From positions 87,140 to 107,139 of the forward strand of contig BFEA01000549.1 in assembly GCA_003427395.1 (NCBI GenBank): a DNA stretch of 20,000 bases, written 5' to 3'. Of the stretch, positions 1-8,707 are shown piece by piece. The translations under genes were made by a program, and so were the position numbers. The stretch's first letter is position 1; every line of letters starts with the position of its first letter. The notes beneath the pieces are model-generated. The model was not told where the DNA came from, searched no databases, and saw only the letters and a list, made by a program, of their open reading frames with translations. The stretch is from Chara braunii (taxonomy: Eukaryota; Streptophyta; Charophyceae; Charales; Characeae).

Positions 1-30
1 CTCTTTCTCTCTCTCTTGCTCTCCCTCTCC
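1..30. repeat. CT-rich microsatellite at window edge
   Basis: The window opens in a degenerate CT tract that probably continues to the left. It is the same repeat class as the long CT tracts near 12.9, 13.8 and 14.1 kb. Confidence 0.7.
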
Positions 31-1165
31 ATCCGTCTTCCTCCATTCCTTCAAAACTATTTAACCCCTAACCCTTCCGTCACCCCTTCCCCCTCCATGG
101 CATGTGACTAACCTCTACCCTAACATGTTACATTGCCAGGGAACGAACGGAAAGGAACTTAGTCCTCACTTGGTGGAAAGCGGGGGCAAGGGAAGGGCTG
201 TCGGTCCCTTCTGCCACCAAGAAGGAAAGGATACGGGACTATTGAGAGCATTTGCGAAAGCGAAAAGGAGTGCTGATTTTGGACGAGGTCAGTCTGACTC
301 AACCATCCTCCCGGATTGCATGACTGAGGCGATCGCCTGCGTGAAAGGAAAGGGAACTCATAAGGGGAATTGGAAGGCAAAGACAAGTTAGGATTGCGGG
401 AAGGGGCGATGTGTTGACCCCGATGGGGATTGTACTTGGTCTCTTGTCTTGTGTGGTCTTGCGCAGGTGAGTAGCTAGGGACGATTTGGACAGGGCTGGG
501 CCCGCGGATGAGGACTAGGGTGGGAGATTGGCTAAGGGAAGGACTTGGATCCGGCTTAAGCCATGGATGCGGGATGAGTTAAGGTCGGACGCTTGGGTGG
601 ATGGTGGATGCATGACTTGGTTTGTGTGGGGGTTGCATGGAATGTCTCTCTCTTGTGCAATGTGACGCCTGGAAAGACTAAGGGCGGTCTTGGATAGGTG
701 ATGCGATGCTAGTGGCTCTGGCAAAAAAAAAAATAGCGGCTAGGGGTCCGGGCGACGCCGCCGCACCCCAAGGATGCCGACGGGGCTGCCCTGAGCCACT
801 AGACTTAGTAAAAGGTGCGTGGCCCAATGGATGACGCTTGGCATGCGCACGGTAAGAAGGCAAACTCTCAATGAACTCCCTGGACTGCTTGTGTATTGGA
901 AGGAGCAATTGACTGGTCAGACTTAACTGAATTGAGAAAACGCCACGAGTGCCCAAAGAGCTACCATCTTGACGCGAGAGTGGAGCCACATCCCCCAATG
1001 TAAAGCCTTCTCGCAAAAGGCCCATCCCCATCCATCTCAAAGCACTAGGTGGGGGTGCCCCTGGGACGAACGACCCGCGCCCTGAGCGTGAGCGTGGGCG
1101 GGTCGAGCCAAGTGGGACCCGCAGTGGGGTCGACCAAGGCTCGAAAGTCCTTAAGGGTACGGCCC
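31..1165. other. Stretch without recognisable gene
   Basis: Short open frames of up to about 120 codons occur on both strands here, but none shows a protein family, a compositional bias or continuity with a neighbour. An A-run lies at 724-734. This DNA is downstream of the minus-strand gag-like gene, so it could be the untranslated or LTR part of that element, but no LTR boundary, purine tract or repeat partner is visible in the window. Confidence 0.5.
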
Positions 1166-2116
1166 CTACACCCTTTTCCCAGTCAGGTCTATAATCTCCC
1201 CTTCCTTAAGCAGGGCCAGGGTCTCCGTTACCACTGTTTTCTCTGCAAGATCTGTTACGGTACTGAAATCCACATCCCTTGTGTATTCAAACTTGCTGGT
1301 CTGCTGGTATGCTGATAGAATTTTATCCTTATCAAACTCGGAGAACTGCCTGAGGAAATATTTACTCATTATGCGGTCCGTTACCCCGGGAATTCGCAGC
1401 GCCACTAACGTAAATGGCCTTAGGAAATCGTTGTAAGTCGCATAGTTTTTTCTCTGGATTGCGGCTAATTCGGCCTCTGTTGCCATTTTCTCTAGCTTCA
1501 GGTATTTCCTCATCATCTCGTTCCTGGTTTCTTTCCAGGATCCGGTTTCTTTCCAGGATCCACTGGACGCGACGATGGCCATAATGTCCCTTCCCAAGCT
1601 CAGCGACACGTGCTGCCCTAGGTGCTCCATCTTTTCCTCTTCCGTCCATTTTAGTAAGGCTGTTAGGTTCTCATAGTCTATCAGAAACTCCGTAATGTTT
1701 GCCCCATCGAACGTGAGGGTGGTGACTATCCTCTTGAGACCACCTTCGGAGCTACCCGCTTCTCCAGCTGCACTGGTCCCTTCCCCTTCCTTGCTTTCCC
1801 TCTGCTTATCCCTGGTTTTCAGCGTTCCTTTTGGATCAAACCATCCTAGCACCCTTTCCCTAAGGCTCCAGAGTCCGTCGCACGCCCCTGTTACTTTCGG
1901 CGTGGCGGGCAGTCGGCTAGTGCCGCTGTCGATGGCAGGCGGGGTCATAGCGTTTTCCGTCCCCTCCGTCGGGGGGTCGTTCTTGTCCTTCCCCTTCTTG
2001 CTAGGCGTTCCTTTGTGGCTATTGTCCTTCCCCTCATACATGGCCTCGTCCTGACCGGTCCTGCGTCCCTCACGTGACCCTGCGCCCTGGGGGTCCTCCT
2101 CATCCTCGGCCATCAT
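1166..2116 (-). pseudogene. Gag-like capsid protein, C-terminal part
   Basis: The frame of 316 codons starts with a hydrophilic, acidic and basic, proline-poor leader (residues 1-130) and then has a compact domain from about 135 to 300. That domain opens with FDGANITEFLIDYEN and continues with KWTEEEKMEHL and YNDFLRPFTLVALRIPG, a pattern typical of Ty3/Gypsy-type capsid domains: a short beta lead, then amphipathic helices with a conserved Trp. Gag of this type assembles into cytoplasmic particles that package element RNA. A six-residue duplication GSWKET lies at residues 186-197. The reading frame continues upstream of the first ATG (codons reading KARLIEK) into the neighbouring N-terminal frame, so one base-count change near 2136-2150 separates the two. 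No protease, RT or integrase follows, so it is a gag-only remnant or an orphan gag gene. Confidence 0.6.
1526..1561. repeat. Perfect 18-bp tandem duplication inside gag
   Basis: The unit GGTTTCTTTCCAGGATCC occurs twice head to tail with no mismatch. It keeps the minus-strand frame and duplicates six residues (GSWKET) of the capsid domain. The perfect identity suggests a recent slippage event. Confidence 0.9.
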
Positions 2117-2135
2117 TTTCTCGATAAGCCTTGCC

Positions 2136-2480
2136 TTAAAATTTTGCAGTCTGCTTTTCTATTTCTGCCAATTTACGACTGGCATCCGAGACTTTTGTCT
2201 TTTTAGGGGTGGCTCCTGCTGAGTTCCGAGGGCTTATTCTCATATCGTTTCCCCCTTCCCTGTTTTCCTGAGGTCCCCTTTTGCTACCCCCAGCTTTCCC
2301 CAAGCTTTCTCCAGTTGAGGCGTCCTTTCCGTCTTCTCGGGTTCCTTCCAGTTTGGTTGACTCTCGATCCCTGGCCGATCCCTCGTTTCGTTCCCCATCC
2401 CCATTCGTGCCCTGATTCCCTCCGCTCTGCTGGTCATCAATCCCTTCCTCAGTCGCCATTTCTTTACCTAGCCTGCACAT
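2136..2480 (-). pseudogene. Gag-like protein, N-terminal part
   Basis: The frame of 114 codons is hydrophilic and rich in Gly, Glu, Asp, Lys and Asn. It begins MCRLGKEMATEEG, so the true start may be the second Met at residue 8. It ends with SDASRKLAEIEKQTAKF, which looks like the start of a helix. The helix continues in the +1 frame as KARLIEKMMAEDEED in the downstream gene, so this piece and the 1166-2116 frame were probably one gag protein of roughly 430 residues, split at an A-run/T-run (AAAATTTT) near 2140. Whether the shift is a programmed frameshift or a mutation cannot be told here; an ordinary indel is more likely given the decay around it. No function beyond a Gag leader is claimed. 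Confidence 0.45.
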
Positions 2481-2581
2481 GGAAATTGTTTTTTGCGAAA
2501 AAGTGGCCGGTTGTTCATAACTGCCTAGTCCCGACCCTAAAACCCGCCTATTCCCATGTTTTTTTTGTGCGTTTTATATTA

Positions 2582-2743
2582 ATCGGTCCGACTCTCCTGA
2601 CTTTTATTTCCCAGGGCGTCCTCCAGGTTTTCTCCCGCCGGGGGACTTGCCGCCGCTGCTTGGCATTTTATCAGTGTCGCGCTTTGGCTCTTAAGGCGGT
2701 GTTTGAGCCCAGTGACCTCCTTATCGAGGATGTCCCTTTCGGC
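2582..2743 (-). pseudogene. Coiled-coil remnant between module C and gag
   Basis: A 54-codon frame flanked by stop codons on both sides has no ATG start, but it reads as a helical, heptad-like segment (ERDILDKEVTGLKHRLKSQS) followed by a Pro/Ala patch and an acidic tail. Composition and position suggest part of a Gag-type leader or of the linker after module C. The surrounding 2480-2966 bases hold stops in all minus frames, so this is a fragment at best. Confidence 0.3.
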
Positions 2744-2966
2744 TTATTGGCATCCAGGTGCCCCAAAATTTTTGGAGCGGTGGTTTTCCTAGTTCCTCCC
2801 GGCCGCATCATTGGGTCGGCCGAAACTCCAACCACTGTCCCTCTTTTGCTGATGGCTGCCTACTTATCTTAGTACCCATCCTTCATTTCCCTACCTCTTC
2901 TTGACGCGTTTTCTCATGCTGGTCCCTCAGGCCTGCCCTGCTCATCCGGTTCCTCGAACAGGTCAG

Positions 2967-3722
2967 TCAACCCGTAAGGTAATTTTCCCCCATCTCTATT
3001 TCCGTGATAATTATTGGCTCATATTTTTCAAACGACAGGTGGGGCAATCCGAATATCAAGATCTCGAGTAATTCGAGTAGTTCCCAGGCCTGATTCCCCC
3101 ACAACGGCCCATGTCTGACCGACACATCGTAGAACATGCTCGTTGTTTGTGGCCGGAAGAGGTGGATCCAGACCAGGGTCGAATCCACGAGGTCCCTAGC
3201 TCTCTTGAGGCTACCAAATACCAAGTCCACCATGAAATGAGGTACTCGACACCTCAACCCGGTCATTGGGGCCTTAAACTCTCGCCAGCCTCCGACCTCC
3301 ACCCGAGTTCTTAATCCCACATCTCTTCTCCCCCGCACTTCCTGGCCCACCCTGTTCAACATCCTAGTAGCCCTCTCGAAGATTGGTAGCAACCCGTGAC
3401 CTAATGCCAATTCCATTCCTAGCATGTACCATCCAAGTTCCAACAGGTATATGGTTCCCGTTACCCTAAGATCGGTATACAGATCGTCTCCCGGTCCCAT
3501 GTTAATTCTCATACCATCCCACAAACATTCCACCATCATGAACACCTGACCTCTTCCCAGGGTCATGGCCCTCCATTCGATGTCCAATCCTTGGATCATG
3601 TAGCTTGCTAGGAGCGATACCTCCCATCCGCCTCCACTTTTCGTAGGTGGCCGCGGGTGTGTGGACCGTCGCAACATCCGAGCGCGTCTCATCGCCATTT
3701 TTGACTTAGTAGTCCCCTGCAC
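2967..3722 (-). CDS. Unknown repeat-module protein, module C
   Basis: This is the longest open copy (251 codons) of a protein module I do not recognise. The open frame starts at a GTG; the first ATG is residue 9. A basic leader with RRARMLRRS is followed by GGWEVSLLAS, a Leu/Met-rich middle, then GHGLLPIFERATRMLNRVGQ, RCRVPHFMVDLV and a helical ELLELLEIL stretch. The same landmarks, in the same order, occur in module B about 890-900 bp upstream on this strand. Just past its stop another frame reads LTDLFEEPDE, matching the closing YRLYE / FKLFE motif of modules B and A, so a frameshift near 2970 ends it early. No signal peptide, catalytic motif or known fold is evident. It could be a structural protein of a retroelement or virus-like element, or a host repeat protein. 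Confidence 0.45.
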   Translation of the reverse strand: MQGTTKSKMAMRRARMLRRSTHPRPPTKSGGGWEVSLLASYMIQGLDIEWRAMTLGRGQVFMMVECLWDGMRINMGPGDDLYTDLRVTGTIYLLELGWYMLGMELALGHGLLPIFERATRMLNRVGQEVRGRRDVGLRTRVEVGGWREFKAPMTGLRCRVPHFMVDLVFGSLKRARDLVDSTLVWIHLFRPQTTSMFYDVSVRHGPLWGNQAWELLELLEILIFGLPHLSFEKYEPIIITEIEMGENYLTG

Positions 3723-3827
3723 AGTTTAAACAGCAAACGGTTTTACTTATTTCATTTAATCTTCAGCTCCCGCCCGAACACTCCCCGGTTTCTAGCTTGA
3801 ACCTTCCTTTTCTTTCCTCGACCTCTT

Positions 3828-4061
3828 TTATTGGTCCGTCCCTACGTCCATTGGCTCATACAATCGGTACAGATTGTCCACGTACACCATCCCTTGACTT
3901 ATTTCCCGTCGGATGACACCCCACAGGACCTCACTTCCCACGACCGGAGCCCTCGGCCTGGTGCTAAACACAGCACGCAGGATGCGAAGCACCTCGTACT
4001 TCTGCTCTCCACTGAACGGGCCCATTTCTAGGAAGGCCCGATAGTATTCTCGATGTACCAT
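3828..4061 (-). pseudogene. Unknown repeat-module protein, module B C-terminal part
   Basis: The frame of 77 codons begins MVHREYYRAFLEMG, contains the helical EQKYEVLRILRAVF stretch that parallels ELLELLEILIF of module C, and ends with the motif WGVIRREISQGMVYVDNLY followed by RLYE. The end motif is matched by WESIIRREVAATPCYVDDVF in the upstream module A. In this frame the coding sense extends upstream past the ATG for a dozen codons (ADLANLTYEDA), so the ATG is not the real start and a frameshift near 4105 separates it from the other half of module B. Function unknown. Confidence 0.45.
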
Positions 4062-4093
4062 CGCATCTTCATATGTCAGGTTTGCGAGGTCGG

Positions 4094-4486
4094 CTACCGC
4101 TCGTCTAACAAGTCCCAGACCGCCAGCCTTTCCAGCAGGAAGGGCGGCAGCCTCATTCGTACATTTTCACTAGGCAATTCGAAACTCCCGACCATGGCTA
4201 CCCTAAGGTCCGCTATTACATCGTCAACCCCCGGATCTGCGAACTCGAATCTCGCTCGCCATACTAACTGCCATGCCCCTTCAAACATGCTCAACAAGTC
4301 TTCTCCCGATGCCAACCGAACTCCGAACTCCCTCCACCCATCCTCTGACACATACAGCCATCCTTCTGCACGCACATGTCCCCGCGGGTCCGGGTTCCAT
4401 TCTCCATTCTCATCCGCACGCCACTCAACTTTCGTCACCAAGTAAACCATATTTTCCGCAAGTTCAACCCCGACCCAATCCGCCAC
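4094..4486 (-). pseudogene. Unknown repeat-module protein, module B N-terminal part
   Basis: The frame of 130 codons starts at a GTG directly after a stop codon; the sense continues upstream in another frame as GGVEVSLPAASGGWH (about 4490-4535), which parallels GGWEVSLLAS of module C. Inside are GEDLLSMFEGAWQLVWRARF and RMRLPPFLLERL, aligned to GHGLLPIFERATRMLNRVGQ and RCRVPHFMVDLV of module C. The protein is acidic and Trp-rich. Breaks on both sides show that this copy is dead, while the conserved pattern of Trp, Leu and Arg-Pro-Phe positions shows it once coded for the same fold as module C. Not assigned to any family. Confidence 0.45.
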
Positions 4487-4722
4487 CTAGTGCCAGCCTC
4501 CACTTGCCGCCGGCAAGCTAACTTCTACCCCACCCGGTACTTCCCTAGGCGGTTCAATGCCCAAGGGGCGTTCCTCAAGGAACGTCCTTCTTCACGGCAT
4601 CGCACACTCGCCTTTGATTTCTTGGCTCGTGATCCGCACTCAACCCTACAATGGCCAGACATCCCATTCCCTTATCTTATCAACTTTTCCCATATTTGCC
4701 TGGCCCCACGGCTTTCCCACGT

Positions 4723-4836
4723 TTAGTCGAACCACAGTACCTCGAATAGTTTGAACACATCATCCACATAGCATGGTGTTGCTGCTACCTCACGGCGGAT
4801 TATGGACTCCCACCTAACTTGCGGCCTCCTTGACCC
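4723..4836 (-). pseudogene. Unknown repeat-module protein, tail of module A
   Basis: A 38-codon stretch ending in TAA contains WESIIRREVAATPCYVDDVF followed by KLFE. It matches the closing motif of module B (WGVIRREISQGMVYVDNLY, then RLYE), and the conserved Trp codons lie 889 bp apart. The rest of module A is not recognisable upstream, where the sequence becomes pyrimidine-rich. It has no start codon of its own. Confidence 0.4.
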
Positions 4837-5171
4837 TCTTGCCGCTGTGTCACGTTAGCGCCTTGCGCCCTGACCCTTCCCGCTTCCTTCCTTCCCTTGC
4901 TGCGCACTTCCTATGCTACTACCGACTTCCTGGCGCCCTGACCCTTCCCGCTTTCTTCCTTCTCCGTCCTTCGGGGAAAGAGTCGCCCCTGCTATTCTCT
5001 CACAGTCCTTTGCCGCTTCCTGCTTAGACCGTCCTTTTTTACTTTGGCGTTCCTGACGACCCTGGACAGCTTCTAGCTTCCTACTGCTTGTGCCCACGCT
5101 TCCGATCTTTCTAGCATTCTTGCCTCCAGTTTTCTCTGCCTTGCACAAAGTAGTCATATACAATCTCTCGA
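4837..5171. other. Pyrimidine-rich junction between opposing elements
   Basis: This stretch separates the minus-strand module remnants from the plus-strand Gypsy gag. A Lys/Arg/Gly-rich minus frame of 102 codons (4855-5163) is open, but its content follows from the CT-rich base composition and I do not accept it as a gene. A 5' LTR or 5' leader of the Gypsy element would be expected here; no similarity to the 3' LTR candidate is seen. The segment TGGCGCCCTGA at 4931-4941 resembles a primer-binding site but is not preceded by a CA-ending LTR. Confidence 0.45.
4865..4961. repeat. Short direct repeat, 68-bp offset
   Basis: The motif GCGCCCTGACCCTTCCCGCT occurs at 4865 and again at 4933, each followed by a CTTCCTT-like stretch, about 29 bp with one mismatch. 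It may be a local duplication in the leader of the element. Confidence 0.8.
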
Positions 5172-6063
5172 GTGACGGGAAGTCATTCGGGACTCACCAG
5201 TCCCGACACCGGTGCCGTGAAGCCAGGGTCCACGCCTGCAGAACAGGCTGAAGTGGAACTCCGCCAAGCTGAAAAGAAGAAAAGAAAAGAAGAAAGAAAA
5301 AGACAAAAGGAAGAAGAAATAAGGAAGAAGGTGCAGATAGAAGATGAGAGAATGAAGAAAGAAATGAGAGAAAAGTTAGAAAAGGAATTAAAAGAAGAAT
5401 TGCAGACTATTGAAGAAGAAGAAGAGCTCGATGATGAAGGAGACAAACTCAGCAAGCGGAAAGCGGAAAGGGGTGAGACTAGCCAAGCAGGTGGGAAACT
5501 CCAGGTTAAGCCGCTGGATTGGTATGACCAATATGCCTATTCCGGCGACCGAATTGAAGAGACAGAGGAAGAAAGGGACACATTCGTTGCAAAACTAGCA
5601 TCCATTACGGATCAACGGGAAAAGGAACTTTTGCTAGAGGAAAGTGGGTCGAACTGCATATGAAAATGCTAGCAGCAAGACGACAAGAACTGGATGAACG
5701 GAAAAGACTGCAAGTCGAGGGGACAAGGCTACAAAGAGAACTGCGGGAGAAAAAAGATAAGCAAGCTGCTACAAAAGAAAAACTAGCCCTCTTAACAGAA
5801 ACAGTCCTACACACGAAGCAAGAGTTAGAAGCAATGAACAGAACCTTGCAGAAAGTTTAGACCCACCAGTATGAGTTTCAGGGGGTCTGGAACAGCTTTC
5901 TACAGAAGTCCGCAAAGGACGTTGACCAACATATACAGTTATACATTCAAAAATTCGATAACCATATTACCCAGACCTTTACTCCGGCCGTGATTGAGAA
6001 AATAGTTCGAGGCAGCGGCGGAGGAGGAGGTGGAGATGGAGACGGAGATTGGGGGCGACGGTG
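5172..6063 (+). pseudogene. gag: Gypsy Gag, N-terminal coiled-coil part
   Basis: The open frame begins at a GTG with a stop a few codons upstream and no ATG nearby, so the original start is lost or elsewhere. Residues 25-90 are an almost pure Lys/Glu/Arg helix (EKKKRKEERKRQKEEE), a long charged coiled coil, followed by an acidic stretch and LDWYDQYAYSGD. A frameshift near 5650 moves the sense to the next frame, where a second coiled coil (ELDERKRLQVEGTRLQREL) runs to an in-frame TAG at 5858-5860. The same frame then continues with FQGVWNSFLQKSAKDVDQ and a Gly/Asp-rich tail to a TGA at 6061-6063. A long coiled coil ahead of the capsid suggests a self-assembly role, but that is inferred from composition. 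Confidence 0.55.
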
Positions 6064-6121
6064 ATAAGAAAGGAAAAGGAGTGTTGCGGGTAGACGAAGA
6101 CACTGATGTAAGGAAAATTAA

Positions 6122-6937
6122 AGTAAGGTGCCATGGACTTACACCGGTAACAGAGAGGAAAGTGTTTTACATTGGATTGCAGTTGTAGAGTCCTATGTGT
6201 ACGGTCAGCGCATCCCGTATTGGGATAGAGTTCTAATGGTCACTTCATGCAGGGCCGACGATGCAATGAGCTTCGTCATTTCGTTGCAAAAATAAGCAAA
6301 TTGTCAAACCATGATCGAATATTAACAACAAACAAGAATTGAAGATTTCTTTAAGGCAGTAAGAGAACGATTTGAAGATAAAAATCTGGCTCGTCGAACT
6401 GAAATGCTGATTTTAAATATTGCGGATCGGAAATGGAAGAGTGCGTCTGCACTTAAAGCAACGATGGATGAACTCTTGCAATGCGTTGAACATGGACTGA
6501 CTCCTACTCAAATCCTCAATAACTTCGCAAGAGCATTGCCAGACCCCCTCCGTACTCAGCTTTATCCCCGTACAAAAGAAGAGGGGACGACCTACGAGAA
6601 GTTCGGTAAGATGGCCATAGATCATGTTGGCTTCTTGGCTGAAGCAAATTACTGCCATTACTGGAAGGATTTGCAAGCGGGTAAAAAGTGGCAGAACCGC
6701 ACTATCTCAGGGAACATCCCTGGGAAAGACAACGTTCTTCTAACTTTTGAAGAAGGAGGTGTTGAAACTCTCTCCTACGACCAAATAGATTATGGTCTGG
6801 AGGGAGGACCCAGCGGTCCGGTAGCTCAGGAGGCGAGCTACGTGGCCGTTGCAGCCCGCAGGGGAGGGCGTCAAGGAAGAGGACGGGGCCGAGGAAGAGG
6901 AGGCTGCGGACGCTATGGAAGAGGACCTGGCACCTAA
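6122..6937 (+). pseudogene. gag: Gypsy Gag capsid domain and RG-rich tail
   Basis: One frame with stops at 6293-6295 and about 6320 contains the two halves of a retrotransposon capsid. The N-terminal half reads SVLHWIAVVESYVYGQ and WDRVLMVTSC; the C-terminal half reads RIEDFFKAVRERFEDKN, then ALKATMDELLQ and GLTPTQILNNFARALPDP, the helical pattern of the UBN2/retrotrans_gag type. It ends in an Arg-Gly-rich stretch (GRGRGRGRGGCGRYGRG), a nucleic-acid-binding tail, and a TAA at 6935-6937. The section 6064-6121 carries sense in another frame (DKKGKGVLRVDEDTDV), so a frameshift joins it to the coiled-coil part. The longest uninterrupted piece starts at the ATG at 6404. Confidence 0.7.
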
Positions 6938-7006
6938 TGGGGTGGTGGCGAAGGTAGCTACTACGCGGGTGGAAGGGGTAATGGTCCCTCACAAGGTGGT
7001 CAAGGT

Positions 7007-7219
7007 TTGTATTCCATCTGGGGAAGAGGACGAGGCGCGTGGTATAGTACTTGGGACAAACTATATCCACCCCATCCAGGCTTGCCCGAACGGGAGCCTT
7101 GGAAGAAACTGGGAATCACAGAGAAAGTTTGGCAAGAAAGAAAAGTCGTTGACCAATGCCTCAAGTGTGGTGACCCCTACTGTCCAGATTATAAGATACT
7201 AAAAGGGAACAGCCAGTAG
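7007..7219 (+). pseudogene. gag: Gypsy Gag C-terminus with degenerate zinc knuckle
   Basis: The frame is the same as the capsid part and follows its TAA. It is rich in Gly, Trp and Tyr at first, then reads LGITEKVWQERKVVDQCLKC. The CLKCGD start is that of a CCHC zinc knuckle (C-x2-C-x4-H-x4-C), but the expected His is absent and the following Cys is in the wrong place (CGDPYCPDYK), so the knuckle is broken, probably by a small deletion. A TAG at 7217-7219 stops the frame just before the protease region; sense resumes in another frame (PVEVSVASTGTSDEG), then returns near 7275. Confidence 0.5.
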
Positions 7220-7228
7220 AGGTCTCAG

Positions 7229-8707
7229 TTGCCTCTACGGGAACTTCGGATGAAGGTTCCACTGGCAGAGACTGAAGAAGAAGACAGTCCCCATCTAGTA
7301 CACTGTCCAGAGGTGGCAAGCGTATGCATCTCTCTAGATGAATCCCTCGCTGGCATGGGTGATGAGTTGGCCGCTCGTCGCCAAGCCTGGACTGAAATGA
7401 AGAAACGAAAAGGACTGATTGATAGCGGATCAACTCGCAGTTATATCAGTAAGAAAGGATTGCAAAAGTTGCGTCTTGGGCTTAAGGTAGAGCAACTGAC
7501 TGAGCCCGTAGTAAGTAAATTAGCTAATAGTACAGTAACTGTGATGGATAGATATGTTGAAGGGGTTAAGGTATACTTCCGGCTAGAAGCAGAGGGGAAG
7601 GTGAAACGCGTTCTCCACTCTCTGACGCTCTTGGTGGAAGATAATCTTCCTTTTGACATTCTCTTAGGTATGGATTGGGGTGAAGCTGTAAATGTGGACA
7701 TAAAGATGAGGGATCATGAGTGTTGGCTCCCTAGTCTGCAGGGTGGAAAAAAAAGAGTCCGCCTATTCCATGAATCAGGTAAAGAAAGCAGCTTGGCTCA
7801 TCGTTGTATGAGTGCCGCAGCGTTCGCTCGCCATGTCAGGAAGTACAACTTGTATGACCAAGTCTTTGTGGCATATGTGCGCCCAGTAAAGGAGGGTGAA
7901 GTTAAAGAAGAGCCTAAGTCCCCAGAAATTGAGAAACTTCTGAAGGAATTCGCAGATATGGCAGAGGCCCCAAGCGGTGTGGTTGAGAGACCCATTAAGC
8001 ATCACATAGATATTATCCCAGGAAGTTCGATTCCTAAGGGGGCCATCTACCGAATGTCACCTAAAGAGTTGGATGAACTGCGATCCCAACTTGATGAATT
8101 GCTGGAGAAAGGATGGATTAGGCCTAGTTCCTCGCCCTATGATGCGCCTGTGTTGTTTGTGCCTAAAAAGGATGGCGGGGTACGCATAGACTATAGGAAG
8201 TTGAATGAAATAATTGTAAAGAATGTCAAGCCGTTACCGCAGATAGACGATCTGCTGGATCGTGTGCAGGGTTGCAAATACTTTACGAAAATTGATTTGA
8301 AATCTGGCTACCATCAGATTGAGGTAGAGCAAGTAGACCAATATAAAACTGCCTTCCGAACGAGGTATGGGCACTATGAGTTCATTGTGTTGCCCTTTGG
8401 TCTTACAAATGCCCCTGCAACCTTCCAAAGAACTATGAACGAACTCTTTCGCGAGTGGCTTTATAAGTTTGTCATTGTTTATTTGGCTGATATTTTGGTT
8501 TTTAGTAAAGATTTGAAAGAACATTCTGAGCACCTTCGACTTGTGCCAAATAAATTGCATGAGGCAAGGTTGAAACTAAACCCAAAGAAGTGTGAATGGG
8601 CTAAGCGTCAGGTTTTATATTTAGGGCATGTACTTGATGGTGATGTAATCAAACCGGAAGACACGAAATTGCGGCAATTCGCGATTGACCTAACCCCCGC
8701 ACTTTGA
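7229..8707 (+). pseudogene. pol: Gypsy Pol: aspartic protease and reverse transcriptase
   Basis: The frame of 492 codons carries a retropepsin with LIDSGSTRSYIS (DSG at residues 65-67) and FDILLGMDW (142-150), which would cut the polyprotein. The RT follows: SPYDAPVLFVPKKDGG near 302-317, IDYRKLNEI near 320-328, FTKIDLKSGYHQIEV (352-366, catalytic Asp of motif A), LPFGLTNAPATFQRTMN (388-404) and VYLADILVFS (417-426). The last motif should have two adjacent Asp; here the first is Ala (codon GCT at 8486-8488), which should abolish polymerisation. The segment before IDYR is two residues shorter than usual. A missing base in the AAA/TTG run near 8666 shifts the frame, which ends at 8707. The listed start is a TTG; in the element this was an internal part of Gag-Pol. 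Confidence 0.9.

Noticed and set aside
2315-2872. Plus-strand open frame of 185 codons
   Set aside because: It lies opposite the gag leader and coiled-coil remnant, has no family motif, and the minus-strand readings show clear compositional sense.
4931-4941. TGGCGCC motif as the primer-binding site of the Gypsy element
   Set aside because: No CA-ending LTR precedes it, and the same string is part of a local direct repeat.
4855-5163. Minus-strand Lys/Arg/Gly-rich frame of 102 codons
   Set aside because: Explained by CT-rich DNA on the plus strand; no motif and no continuity with the module protein next to it.
5183-5455. Minus-strand Ser/Phe-rich frame
   Set aside because: Shadow of the Lys/Glu coiled coil of gag on the other strand.
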